From: Saprospiraceae bacterium | GTDB taxonomy: Bacteria; Bacteroidota; Bacteroidia; Chitinophagales; Saprospiraceae | Length of the DNA: 36,614 nt | Reading direction: 5' to 3' | NCBI GenBank assembly: GCA_022448955.1 | Contig: JAKVCU010000081.1 | Location: forward strand, 5,440 to 42,053 | Part shown: piece by piece, positions 25,114 to 33,863 of the stretch | How the letters are laid out: each line of letters starts with the position of its first letter | Position numbering within the stretch: position 1 is the stretch's first letter | Notes under the pieces: generated by a model | The model's input: only the letters and a program-made list of their open reading frames with translations | Databases searched by the model: none | Told to the model about the DNA's origin: nothing | Translations under genes and position numbers: made by a program

Positions 25114-25734
25114 ATGAAATTTGCTTTTACCCTTATCTTTTGTTTAGTCTTTCTCAATATTCCTTTCAGCCAAACTTCCATAGGGTTGATCATAGGCGAA
25201 GATTATATGGACATGAAGCCAGGACTTCTTTCCGCAGGGTCACAACGGAAATTTCAAATAAAATATGACGATAACAAGATCAATTCTATCACTTGGGGTG
25301 GAACGATAGAACATCGGCTATCTTCTAAAGCATACCTATCATTATCTGTTATTTTTTCTAAAAAAAGTTTTACCACTGCTGTTGCTGGATATGCTAGTTT
25401 AATATTTGATGAAACCCAATTTGGTCATCAGGTCTATTCTATCAGCTTTTACAGAAGTCCTTTTAGAAATTTTTACATAGGTTTTGGTGGCACTTATTCT
25501 TTGTTCAACAATTTTCATGGTAATGGGTGGTATCCTGGTGCAAAATTCAAAAGTGAATATGGTGGCATGCTGGGTGCTGCTTATCGCTATGGAGGTTTTG
25601 CACTCCACCTTCAATATCTTTACAGTCTAGATGTAAAAGAACTAGACGGTGATGAATTGCTATTTCTAAGTCCAACTAAATCCATTATTCTATCGCTTAG
25701 CTATGTGGTCGAAATTATCGCTCCAAGAAAATGA
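25114..25734 (+). CDS. Small secreted protein, probable outer-membrane beta-barrel
   Basis: A signal peptide (about 1-19, LNIPFSQ) is followed by alternating hydrophobic and polar strands with glycine and aromatic residues (SISFYRSPFRNFYIGFGGTY, AAYRYGGFALHLQYLYSL), and the protein ends with ILSLSYVVEII, a barrel-like terminal strand. At 206 aa it resembles the small eight-stranded outer-membrane barrels frequent in Bacteroidota. I cannot name a family. It has its own upstream region and no close partner. Confidence 0.6.
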   Translation: MKFAFTLIFCLVFLNIPFSQTSIGLIIGEDYMDMKPGLLSAGSQRKFQIKYDDNKINSITWGGTIEHRLSSKAYLSLSVIFSKKSFTTAVAGYASLIFDETQFGHQVYSISFYRSPFRNFYIGFGGTYSLFNNFHGNGWYPGAKFKSEYGGMLGAAYRYGGFALHLQYLYSLDVKELDGDELLFLSPTKSIILSLSYVVEIIAPRK

Positions 25735-26096
25735 CAAAAAAGCAGTAGGACTGATTGTCCAAAATTTTAAGCCATAGTTCTAATAGTAAGATAACAAGCT
25801 CTTTTGGTGTTGGCTTTATGAGCAATCATATTACCCATTAGGAGCAAGAAGGCAATGTTAAAAAGTTGTAAAAAGGACATAATGATGCATTTTATCGATC
25901 TTCCAAAAGCCTGAATCACGCCCTATTCATCCTACAGCGTTCATCTATACTATGTATGTAAGTAGTTAGGCTAGCCCTAAACCATATAAAAAAGGAACTG
26001 TTAGTTCGGTATAAATTTTGGGGCATTCTTCAACTTTTCTTCAAAATTTAAAGTTAATTTCGCGGCGATTAGCAGGATTGAAATGACACCCGTATT
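25735..26096. other. Intergenic region before the DUF5916 gene
   Basis: The 362 bp hold the signal-peptide relic at 25767-25880 on the minus strand and AT-rich sequence. TAAATTTTG just before 26020 misses the TAnnTTTG box by one extra base. I see nothing else that I can support. Confidence 0.4.
25767..25880 (-). pseudogene. Relic of an esterase-type signal peptide
   Basis: A 37-codon ORF starting at 25880 encodes MSFLQLFNIAFLLLMGNM, closely similar to the start of the esterase lipoprotein (MSFYQLLNICLITLLFAN). The DNA matches too: about 30 bp around the start codons are largely identical. After about 18 residues similarity ends and the frame stops at 25767. It looks like the remaining 5' end of a second copy after deletion, or a duplicated fragment. 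Confidence 0.5.
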
Positions 26097-28307
26097 ATGA
26101 AAAATTTACTCGCGTTCATCATTAGTTTTTTTGCAATAGTTTGTTTCTCTTTTGGCCAGATGGATTTTGCTCAAAATCCGATCCATTTGAATCGTACTAA
26201 CCAGCCTCTTGTATTAGATGGAAAATTAGATGAAGCCTTTTGGTCAGAAGGCCAAGGAGCTAAAGACTTTTGGCAGTACTTCCCACTTGATAGTGTATAC
26301 AATGAAGTGAAGACAGAAATCTTTATGGCATATGATGATGACAACTTATACATTGGAGCCATTTGCTATTCTGTAGGTACGGATTATATTGTCCCATCTA
26401 TGCGCAGAGACTACAGAGCTGGTGGAAATGATAACCTCACCTTTTTAATTGATCCTTTTCAAGATCGGACCAATGCTTTTGTTTTTGGAATGAACCCATT
26501 GGGTGTCATGCGCGAAGCGCTTGTATCTAATGGAGGTAGAAATCCTCGTGATGACTGGGACAGTTCTTGGGATAATAAGTGGAATGGTGAAAGTTATATT
26601 GGGGAAGGTTATTGGAGTTGTGAGTTATCTATTCCGTTTAGTACCCTTCGATTTAAGGAAGGGGAAGCAGTATGGAATTTTAATGCTTATCGCTTTGATA
26701 CGCAATCGAACACTCGTTCGAGTTGGAATCGTATCCCTCAAAACCAGATTATCACTAGTTTAGCTTTTATGGAAAAGATGGTTTGGGAAGAGCCGCTCAA
26801 AAAGCCTGGCAGAAATATCTCTGTCATTCCTTACTTGACGGGTGGGTACAATCAGAATTTTGAGGAGAAGGAAGCGGCCAATTATGATTTTAATGTAGGT
26901 GGAGATGCGAAGGTAGCTATTACACCTGGATTAAATTTGGATTTGACCTTTAATCCTGATTTTTCGCAGGTAGAGGTTGATCGGCAGGTTATTAATTTGG
27001 ATCGTTTTGAGGTATTCTTTCCTGAACGCCGTCAATTTTTTTTAGAAAACGCTGATCTTTTTGGTCGTTTTGGTGAGAGCCGGATTAATCCATTCTTTTC
27101 ACGTCGGATTGGTTCTGCTCGTGTAGAGGACGAGTTTGGGGATGAGTTTACGGTGTCTAATCCAATATTGTACGGAGCTCGTTTGAGTGGTAAGCTGGAT
27201 AATAATTGGCGATTAGGGCTTTTGAATATGCAAACTGCGGCAGAGAGTGAGTACGATTTACCTAGTTATAATTTTACGGTAGCGGCTTTACAAAGGAAGG
27301 TATTTAGTCGCTCTAATATTGGGGTGGTATTTGTTAACAAGCAAGCATTAGGCAGTACAGATAGTAGTGAATTGTATCAGCCATATAATAGAGTATTAGG
27401 CTTTGATTATAATATAGCTTCTTCTGATAATAAGTGGCTGGGGAAGGTATTTTATCATCAAGCATTTATGCCTTATAAGGGCAATGAGCAATTTTCGCAT
27501 GGTGCTCGATTGAATTATCAAGTACGTCGATTCCGTTTCGAATGGCAACATCAGTATGTGGGAGAAGATTTTGATGCGGAGGTAGGTTTTGTCCCTAGAA
27601 AGAACATCTTTAGTATTTCTCCAGAGGCTCGTTTATTCTTTTATCCGGGAGGGAAGCTCAATGATCATGGTCCTGGGCTTGAAACTACTGTTTTATGGAA
27701 GCCAGGCTTTGGAAAATCTGATCATCAAATTGAGCTCTATTGGAACGGTAACTTTAGGAATACATCTCGACTTAGATTTACACTTCAGCACCAGTACACC
27801 TATTTGTTTGATTCATTTGATCCGACCCGATCTGATTCTGAGGAGTTGCCTGCAGAGACTGCCTATAATTATTGGAGTTTTAGGGCAAGTTACAATACGG
27901 ATCGTCGCAAGGCGCTAAATTTCAGGTTTGACCCCCAGTTTGGGCAATTCTTTAATGGTTATCGGACAACATTAAGAGGTTCCATTAATTATCGTTATCA
28001 GCCTTTCGGCGAAATAGCCTTGAGTTACAATTATAGTTTTGTGGATCTTCCTGCGCCATACGCGTCTACCTCTTTATTTTTGATAGGTCCTAGGATTGAT
28101 TTTACCTTTAATAAGAATATTTTCTTGACTGCCTTTTTGCAGTATAACAGTCAGTCGGGTAACTTCAACTTAAATACGAGGTTTCAGTGGCGCTTTGCGC
28201 CTGTATCGGACTTTTTCTTAGTCTATACTGATAATTATGATACAGAAAATTTCAATGTAAAAACTAGGGGTATTGTAGCTAAATTAACGTATTGGTTGAA
28301 TCTATAG
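26097..28307 (+). CDS. DUF5916 outer-membrane protein with CBM9-like N-terminal domain
   Basis: The signal peptide (about 1-20) is followed by a carbohydrate-binding family 9-like beta-sandwich (about 30-240): VLDGKLDEAFWSEGQ, EVKTEIFMAYDDDNLYIGAICY, and GYWSCELSIPFSTLRF are typical. The remaining 500 residues match the DUF5916 pattern, with FFPERRQFFLENADLFGRFG (about 300-320), and then a series of amphipathic strands ending in KLTYWLNL, consistent with an outer-membrane barrel. A role in glycan or surface polymer binding/transport is possible but unproven. Length 736 aa is usual for the family. Confidence 0.87.
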   Translation: MKNLLAFIISFFAIVCFSFGQMDFAQNPIHLNRTNQPLVLDGKLDEAFWSEGQGAKDFWQYFPLDSVYNEVKTEIFMAYDDDNLYIGAICYSVGTDYIVPSMRRDYRAGGNDNLTFLIDPFQDRTNAFVFGMNPLGVMREALVSNGGRNPRDDWDSSWDNKWNGESYIGEGYWSCELSIPFSTLRFKEGEAVWNFNAYRFDTQSNTRSSWNRIPQNQIITSLAFMEKMVWEEPLKKPGRNISVIPYLTGGYNQNFEEKEAANYDFNVGGDAKVAITPGLNLDLTFNPDFSQVEVDRQVINLDRFEVFFPERRQFFLENADLFGRFGESRINPFFSRRIGSARVEDEFGDEFTVSNPILYGARLSGKLDNNWRLGLLNMQTAAESEYDLPSYNFTVAALQRKVFSRSNIGVVFVNKQALGSTDSSELYQPYNRVLGFDYNIASSDNKWLGKVFYHQAFMPYKGNEQFSHGARLNYQVRRFRFEWQHQYVGEDFDAEVGFVPRKNIFSISPEARLFFYPGGKLNDHGPGLETTVLWKPGFGKSDHQIELYWNGNFRNTSRLRFTLQHQYTYLFDSFDPTRSDSEELPAETAYNYWSFRASYNTDRRKALNFRFDPQFGQFFNGYRTTLRGSINYRYQPFGEIALSYNYSFVDLPAPYASTSLFLIGPRIDFTFNKNIFLTAFLQYNSQSGNFNLNTRFQWRFAPVSDFFLVYTDNYDTENFNVKTRGIVAKLTYWLNL

Positions 28308-28340
28308 GCCTCTCGCGTGAGCGCTGTGAAGTAGCAGGTA

Positions 28341-28405
28341 CTGGACCGAAGGGCCGACCATTAGGGAGCTACGAAACATAGCGACCCCTTCGGGGGGGCA
28401 CGCCC
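28341..28405. repeat. GC-rich structured island between convergent genes
   Basis: The gap after the DUF5916 gene turns sharply GC-rich. CCGAAGGG (28346-28353) and CCCTTCGG (28386-28393) are inverted copies; between them lies GCTA-CGAAACA-TAGC (28368-28382). The right copy also forms CCCC-TTC-GGGG (28385-28395). It may work as a two-way terminator, but it resembles a dispersed repeat. Confidence 0.5.
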
Positions 28406-28472
28406 AAGCTATCGTTTAGAAGGTGAAGTATAATCGGATGATAATTGAGGGTAACACAAATCCTAACTTTTG

Positions 28473-29150
28473 TCAATGCCCATTAAAGTAGCCATACATT
28501 TGGAATAGGAACAAGCCGACTCCTGCTAATACGAGGTACCAATTGACTGCTTTATAAAAAGCGGGAAACTGTGGATGTTTTCGTGAAAAGGTGATGATAA
28601 AAACGATAGGAATCAATGCCAATACCTGCCCTACTTCTACCCCTAGATTGAAGCAAAGTATTTTGGACAGCAACTGCTCCGTTCCCATATCGAAAGATTG
28701 TAGTCTTGTAGAAAGTCCAAACCCATGAATAAGTCCAAAAAATCCGACCATGAGCAGCAAATTAGGCGACTGCATTTTGAGTCTTTCAAAACCACCTAGG
28801 TTTTCAAAACCTTTGTATAAGACGCTCAGGGCAATGACTGCATCTACCAAGTGTTCATTTGCAGTAATCCCTGCATAAGTTGCACTAATCAAGGTAATAC
28901 AATGTCCGATAGTAAAAACAGTAATGAACTTCAAGATATCTTTAAAGTCATTTAAATAAAATATGACCCCTGCCAAAAAAAGTAAGTGATCATAGCCTGT
29001 AAGCATATGTGTAGCCCCTACTTGGATATAGGCCCATAGGCCGCCATTTCGGAGGATTTCCTGATCGGCGCTACTAACATCATGGGCGAATACTAACAAT
29101 GGCATGAGTACTAAAAATAGAGTAAATCTTCGTTTTAAACGCTCAGACAT
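28473..29150 (-). CDS. HupE/UreJ-family membrane protein (probable metal transporter)
   Basis: After a possible signal segment (VFAHDVSSAD) the protein has about six helices. The family signature GATHMLTGYDHLLFLAGVIF (about 47-66) with its His and Asp residues and later FTIGHCITL and GLIHGFG (about 132-140) supply candidate metal ligands. HupE/UreJ proteins import nickel or cobalt for hydrogenase and urease in other bacteria; no such enzyme is in this window. It begins 2 bp after the stop of the DUF4198 gene, so both are one operon. Confidence 0.85.
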   Translation of the reverse strand: MSERLKRRFTLFLVLMPLLVFAHDVSSADQEILRNGGLWAYIQVGATHMLTGYDHLLFLAGVIFYLNDFKDILKFITVFTIGHCITLISATYAGITANEHLVDAVIALSVLYKGFENLGGFERLKMQSPNLLLMVGFFGLIHGFGLSTRLQSFDMGTEQLLSKILCFNLGVEVGQVLALIPIVFIITFSRKHPQFPAFYKAVNWYLVLAGVGLFLFQMYGYFNGH

Positions 29151-29152
29151 GC

Positions 29153-30163
29153 TTAGGTGTTTTTTCTAAATATCAAGAATAATAATCCTATCATCAATAG
29201 GCTAGCTATTACAAATATCCAGGTAAGTATACCCTCTTGATGATCGTGATCGTGATCATGGCCATGGCTCATTTCGAATGTCAGTGTGGTCCATTTGGAC
29301 TGATGCGTTAATTCATTACGATCTGTCACTTCTGTCATATGGATTGTACGCAAATAATAAGTTCCATCTTCTGGCAAATCTACCACAACTACACCTTGAT
29401 CATCAGTTCTTAATTGTTGACCGCTAGTATGGCTGTGTGGTGCTTTTTCTTGTGTTTCTTGAGTTTGATGGGAATGGGAAGTGTTAGTATGTTCGTGATC
29501 ATGATCATGACTATGACCATCATGAGTATGAGTAGAAGTACTTTTGACAAGGTCTGCATAGACTAATTGATTGGGAAGTGGTTGGCCATCGAGTAGCAAC
29601 TGTACCTCCATTTTTTCGCCACTATGAAGGTCATAAGGATTGGCTAGTGGAACAAACTCGATAGGATAGCCCAATATAGTGCTCCAGTCTTTTGTTTTAA
29701 TATTACCTACCTGATAGATGGCTTTCACATGTTTTTGATAACTCTCTACCGCATTTTGGTCTAATGAATGATTAGAAGTACGTTGTTCGAGCATATCCAA
29801 AACACCGTCATGTTGGAGATAGCTATTAAATTCTTCGGCTGTAAGTTCTATGTTTTTTGCTTTGGTAGAGACTCCTACTACGTAGGTTCCTGCTTCTCCA
29901 GTATTAAAAGTGAGTTGTGTGATGGTACTATCTTGATCTTTCCATTGATCTGGCTGGATAGTTATTCTTTTGCCATGAGAAAGGATGGATGCATCTAGCA
30001 TGCGCTCTCGAGAGATAATATTTTCGCTCTTTTCAAAAGTTCCATTGTATAAGCTAATGGTCACTTCTTGATGAGGCTCTAGGAAATAGTTTTCCATTTT
30101 CACGTACAGATCATGGCTAGAGAATAAAACAGTTATTAATATCAGATAAAAAGATTTACGCAT
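29153..30163 (-). CDS. DUF4198-like periplasmic protein with His-rich metal-binding clusters
   Basis: The N-terminus is a signal peptide (about 1-16) leading to SSHDLYVKMENYFLEPHQEV, a pattern seen in DUF4198 proteins associated with metal uptake. Two beta domains (about 25-110 and 175-300) surround a histidine-rich loop (THTHDGHSHDHDHEH, about 212-245). A second His/Asp cluster, HGHDHDHDHQEG, lies just before the C-terminal transmembrane helix (about 313-332). The chain is therefore anchored with its metal-binding side in the periplasm. It probably collects Ni2+, Co2+ or Zn2+ for the HupE-like protein encoded 2 bp downstream (inference). Confidence 0.75.
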   Translation of the reverse strand: MRKSFYLILITVLFSSHDLYVKMENYFLEPHQEVTISLYNGTFEKSENIISRERMLDASILSHGKRITIQPDQWKDQDSTITQLTFNTGEAGTYVVGVSTKAKNIELTAEEFNSYLQHDGVLDMLEQRTSNHSLDQNAVESYQKHVKAIYQVGNIKTKDWSTILGYPIEFVPLANPYDLHSGEKMEVQLLLDGQPLPNQLVYADLVKSTSTHTHDGHSHDHDHEHTNTSHSHQTQETQEKAPHSHTSGQQLRTDDQGVVVVDLPEDGTYYLRTIHMTEVTDRNELTHQSKWTTLTFEMSHGHDHDHDHQEGILTWIFVIASLLMIGLLFLIFRKNT

Positions 30164-30302
30164 GAATTGAAGATATTTTAGAACGGATAAAACAGATCAG
30201 TGTAATTTTTTCTGGAAGATAAAATTTATTCCTGAATAGTATGCAAATTCAAGTATTTCTAAATGCCGTTGTTTAAAAAAATCACCCTTTACGAACAATA
30301 CA

Positions 30303-30956
30303 TTATAGATTATACACTGCTTTAAAAAAGCCATCTAGCTTTCGCAAATCGAGCTTACCACCTGTCCTTACACCACTACAAAGGTCAATACCAAAAGGTT
30401 GTGCTGCTTCGATAGCAGCTTGTACGTTTTCAGCATTTAAGCCCCCTGCTAGAAATACAGGTTTATTGCTCTGCTCTACAATCTTTCGGCTGATATCCCA
30501 GTTATGTACTCGACCAGTTCCACCCAGTTCTTTTACACGCAAGTTAGGATTGCCCGAATCTAGGAGTAATGCGTCAGCTGTTTCGGCAGCAGCAAGTGCT
30601 TCATCAATGGTGTTTTCATTGATGACGTGAATAACTTGCACAATTTTTATTGCTGGAAGAGCAAGGCGAATAGCTTCATGGCTACCTTCGGTCAGTGTAT
30701 CTACTATTTGAATCGTATTGGTTTTTACGATCTGTTGGTGCTGGATGATTTGATCCACTTTGGTATGGCTAGTCAGCAGAAAAGAACTCACCCCTGGCGG
30801 TATTTGCTGAGCGATTTGAGCAATTAAATCATCGGGGATTACTCCTGGACCGCTGGGCATGTGTCCAACTAGCCCTAGGGCAGAAGCTCCAAATTGTACA
30901 GCAGCTTGTGCTTCTTCAAGGCTGGAAATACAGCAAATTTTCACACGTGGCTTCAT
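30303..30956 (-). CDS. Divergent TrpF-like (phosphoribosylanthranilate isomerase family) protein
   Basis: The fold signatures of TrpF are visible: KICCISSLEEA at the first strand, ALLLDSGNP with the acid Asp, GGTGRVHNWDIS, and FLAGGLNAENVQAAI followed by DLCSGVRTGGKLD. Several expected residues are different: KICC instead of KICG, and PSGPGVIPDD where normal TrpF has a basic SxRY segment that binds phosphate, and QIVD in place of the QLHG motif. No other trp gene is adjacent. It may act on another phosphorylated substrate (inference). The start at 30956 (MKPRVKICC) is preferred over the ATG at 30980, which adds eight unusual residues near the repeat array. Confidence 0.72.
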   Translation of the reverse strand: MKPRVKICCISSLEEAQAAVQFGASALGLVGHMPSGPGVIPDDLIAQIAQQIPPGVSSFLLTSHTKVDQIIQHQQIVKTNTIQIVDTLTEGSHEAIRLALPAIKIVQVIHVINENTIDEALAAAETADALLLDSGNPNLRVKELGGTGRVHNWDISRKIVEQSNKPVFLAGGLNAENVQAAIEAAQPFGIDLCSGVRTGGKLDLRKLDGFFKAVYNL

Positions 30957-30984
30957 ATTATAATTTCTTGAAACCAACATTTAT

Positions 30985-31051
30985 GGGTGATAGGTGATAT
31001 AGGTGATATAGGTGATGGGTGATGGGTGATGGGTGATAGGTGATGGGTGAT
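30985..31051. repeat. Heptanucleotide tandem repeat (GGGTGAT/AGGTGAT)
   Basis: Nine full 7-nt units with consensus RGGTGAT, two of them preceded by an extra AT, followed by a partial unit. The array fills most of the gap between marR and trpF-like genes and ends 29 bp before the trpF-like start. The near identity of the units suggests that it is recent or still changing. Confidence 0.85.
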
Positions 31052-31093
31052 GGGTATATTTTATTCCATCAGCAGTTTTGTTTAGGCCTTTCA

Positions 31094-31756
31094 TTATTTT
31101 GGAACGATATATTGCTCGATCAACTCTTCTAAAGAATCATTCTTTAATTGCTGATGCATTTTCTGATGGAAGCTATCAAGGTATTCTAACACAGCGGATA
31201 AACTTCCTTTTTCATCATCTGAAAGATTAGCTGTGACTAACAAATTAATATCATTATAACGACGGTTAACATCTTCAAATAATACCTTCCCTCTTGGTGA
31301 GAGTTGCACTCGTTTGATACGTTTATCAGAGCGATCTTCGACTTCTTCCAAGTAATTTTTTTCTACTAGGTTTTTGATAATTGTGGTCCCAGTGGTTGTT
31401 TCAAATAAGTTTTCGTTGATTACTTCGTTTTTCTTGAGTATTTTATGCTCATGTAGAACCGCTAAAACTCGAAATTCATTAAAGCTAATTTTTTCTTCTT
31501 TAAAGAAGATTTTCATGTAGAGCTCTGAAAAGCGAGCTAGGCGAAGTAATTTCCAATTGATATTCGTTTCAATAAAATGATTGGCGTGGTGTCCGTTTCC
31601 ACCATTACCATTTTTGCCATTACTTTTCTTATCTACCCCATTTTTATTCTTCAATATCCAAACAGCAAACGTCTCTAAATCCTTGATTTCTGTTTCTTTT
31701 TCAAAAATTCCCCACTGTTGAATCAGATCAATTAATTTATTGTATTCATTACGCAT
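31094..31756 (-). CDS. MarR-family transcriptional regulator
   Basis: Residues about 70-205 form a winged helix domain: SFNEFRVLAVLHEHKILKKNEV, then the recognition helix region TTTGTTIIKNLVEKNYLEEV and the wing DRSDKRIKRVQLSPRGKVLF, all typical of MarR proteins. The first 45 residues are helical and are joined by a linker of Asn, Gly and His (NGKNGNGGNGHHANH). At 220 aa it is longer than most MarR proteins because of that N-terminal part. It lies 171 bp after the ABC exporter gene on the same strand and could regulate that gene or itself; an inverted pair ACTTATTT/AAATAAGT (31762-31769, 31817-31824) is upstream. Confidence 0.88.
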   Translation of the reverse strand: MRNEYNKLIDLIQQWGIFEKETEIKDLETFAVWILKNKNGVDKKSNGKNGNGGNGHHANHFIETNINWKLLRLARFSELYMKIFFKEEKISFNEFRVLAVLHEHKILKKNEVINENLFETTTGTTIIKNLVEKNYLEEVEDRSDKRIKRVQLSPRGKVLFEDVNRRYNDINLLVTANLSDDEKGSLSAVLEYLDSFHQKMHQQLKNDSLEELIEQYIVPK

Positions 31757-31927
31757 TGGAAACTTATTTTGGAGCTAGGAGGTCTTTCTCCCGGCACTTC
31801 CATCTAAAATTATGGGAAATAAGTCGTGCGTACTATTTTTCAGGGTTCAATTAAGTCTGAAAAAAAGAAAAATTGTTCTGAAAAATGCCATTTAGCAGGA
31901 AAAGGATGGAGTGCAAATTGTTTTTGA

Positions 31928-33724
31928 TTAATGTACACGCATACTCTCTTCTTGGTGTTTCCAAAGCACTTGAAAGACGGGACTTTTGGCCTTAAGGTAT
32001 GCAAAATCGCCTTCGTCAACGATCTTCCCATTGTCCATAATATATATATAGTCAAACTTAGGCAGTAGGTGTAGGCGATGTAGAGTTGAGACGACTGCCT
32101 TATCGGCAAATGTATGAAATAATTGATCATAAATGAGCACCTCTGTTTTTGGATCGACGCTACTAGTGGGTTCATCCAGTAAGATAATGTCGCTTTCTTT
32201 TGCGGCGAATACCCCTCTTGCAAGTGCTAGGCGTTGCTTTTGTCCTCCTGAGAGGTTCACTCCTTTTTCTTGAATATTCGATTCATAGCCTTTCGGCAAA
32301 TGGGCTACTACTTCTTTAAAATGAGTAGCGGTACAAATAGCGTCTAATTCTTCTCTCTCACAAGGAATCCCTAATGTGATATTATATTCAATGGTATTTT
32401 CAAAAATCTCAGGTTCCTGAGGGAAAAGTGTTACATAATTGGATAGCACTTTTAAATTATCAAACTGTTCATTGTCTGCACGCATTTCCAAACTAGGTTT
32501 TGGTGGATACAATCCTCTAAGTAATGCTAAAAGAGTACTTTTCCCACTACCACTCTCCCCTATCAATGCAATTTTTTTTCCTTTTTTAATTTGAACATTG
32601 AGCTTCCATAATCCATGAATCATCTTTTGTGGCCCCATTGGCGCTGCATGTAAGAAGTTCAGGTTCTTAATATCGATGATTTTCCAATCTTTTGGTAATA
32701 GACGTTCTTCATCAATTATTTGCTGTTCGTCATAAGCATCTACAATATTCTGCGCTGTGGTGACATCGGTATGGTGCTTTACAATTTCGGTATATTGCCA
32801 TGCAATATCGTGGAATACGCTGGTAAAACGTTGTACGTACCCTACCAATGTGACTAATCCGCCTATTAAGAAGACTTCGCCAGGGAGGTAGTTTTGATAA
32901 ATATAGCCTAATAATATAGTTGCATAAATCACTACAATACAGAAATCTACCGTAAACCACTTCCATTCATTGATAATAACCTTTCTCAAAAATGGAGGAT
33001 ATATCAATCCAACTTTTCCCGAAAGCCCTTTTTCAAGGCGTTTTTCCAATCGAAGAGTAATTACAGTAATAATATTAGAAAGGCTATCAAAGAGTGTAGA
33101 AGAGACGATATGTTCCCGTTCGTTTACTTCTTTGGTAGCAGCAATAAATGGTTTGTCAAATTTGAAGATGATCCATACAGCGCCTATACCGATCAATAGA
33201 GCGATACTTCCAAACAATGGGGAGAAATAAATCATGGCAATGAATGAAATTGCGAATTTCATGATAGCGTGGATATACCGCATTCCAGTATCAAAGAAGG
33301 CCTTTAAGGCTTCATAGGCTTTTCTAATTCGGTTAATCGTTACGCCACTATGATTGTCTTGATGCCATTTTACCGGAAGGTGGATAGCCTTGTGATAGAG
33401 TTCTTCTAAGAAGTTTCGGCTAAGGTGAAAAGCTAGTTTTCGTTCTCGTATTCTGGCAAAACCATGAAATACCCAACCTCCCAGCCAGATGAGGAAATAA
33501 GCCCCAATATACCACCAGGCATACTGAAGAATATTCATCCCTTCTGTCTGCACTTGATTAATAAAAACGCCCCATAAGATGGGCTCTAAGGCATGAATAA
33601 GGTTGCTGATGACAAACATAGCATAAGTAATCAAGTAATATCTTTTCTTTTCTCGAGCATATACCCAAGCAGTCTGAAGGAGAGAGATATAAGGATTCTT
33701 AAGAAGTGATGCTTTGAACTGCAT
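31928..33724 (-). CDS. ABC exporter, fused membrane and ATPase domains
   Basis: The protein (598 aa from this start) has a six-helix exporter membrane domain (about 20-320) and an ATPase domain (about 350-598) with Walker A GESGSGKST, the Q-loop TLFPQEPEIFENTI, signature LSGGQKQRLALARG, Walker B DIILLDEPTSSVDP and the H-loop STLHRLHLL. It acts as a homodimer or heterodimer; the substrate is unknown. The open frame continues upstream to a TTG at 33802, but the ATG at 33724 (MQFKASLLKNPYISLL) is the first normal start. It is divergent from the small membrane protein at 33920, with which it shares a regulatory region. Confidence 0.9.
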   Translation of the reverse strand: MQFKASLLKNPYISLLQTAWVYAREKKRYYLITYAMFVISNLIHALEPILWGVFINQVQTEGMNILQYAWWYIGAYFLIWLGGWVFHGFARIRERKLAFHLSRNFLEELYHKAIHLPVKWHQDNHSGVTINRIRKAYEALKAFFDTGMRYIHAIMKFAISFIAMIYFSPLFGSIALLIGIGAVWIIFKFDKPFIAATKEVNEREHIVSSTLFDSLSNIITVITLRLEKRLEKGLSGKVGLIYPPFLRKVIINEWKWFTVDFCIVVIYATILLGYIYQNYLPGEVFLIGGLVTLVGYVQRFTSVFHDIAWQYTEIVKHHTDVTTAQNIVDAYDEQQIIDEERLLPKDWKIIDIKNLNFLHAAPMGPQKMIHGLWKLNVQIKKGKKIALIGESGSGKSTLLALLRGLYPPKPSLEMRADNEQFDNLKVLSNYVTLFPQEPEIFENTIEYNITLGIPCEREELDAICTATHFKEVVAHLPKGYESNIQEKGVNLSGGQKQRLALARGVFAAKESDIILLDEPTSSVDPKTEVLIYDQLFHTFADKAVVSTLHRLHLLPKFDYIYIMDNGKIVDEGDFAYLKAKSPVFQVLWKHQEESMRVH

Positions 33725-33845
33725 AAGTCTGGTGATTTGAAAATATGAATAACTTGAAGCGACATCAATTCGTTCCCTATTTCCATAAAAAAGAGAAAAC
33801 AAGAAGCTCTCCCGTCAATATTCCGTCAACTTATTGAACAAAGAA

Positions 33846-33853
33846 CAAAGATA
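33846..33853 (-). promoter_or_regulatory. Candidate -7 box for the ABC exporter
   Basis: The minus strand reads TATCTTTG, an exact TAnnTTTG; TTTG occurs 13 nt upstream, too close for a standard -33. Predicted start near 33839, giving a leader of about 115 nt. Confidence 0.35.
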
Positions 33854-33863
33854 GCTTACTATT

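Noticed and set aside
31840-32223. 127-codon minus-strand ORF in another frame of the ABC exporter gene end.
   Set aside because: It is a shadow of the ATPase domain; the composition is not protein-like.
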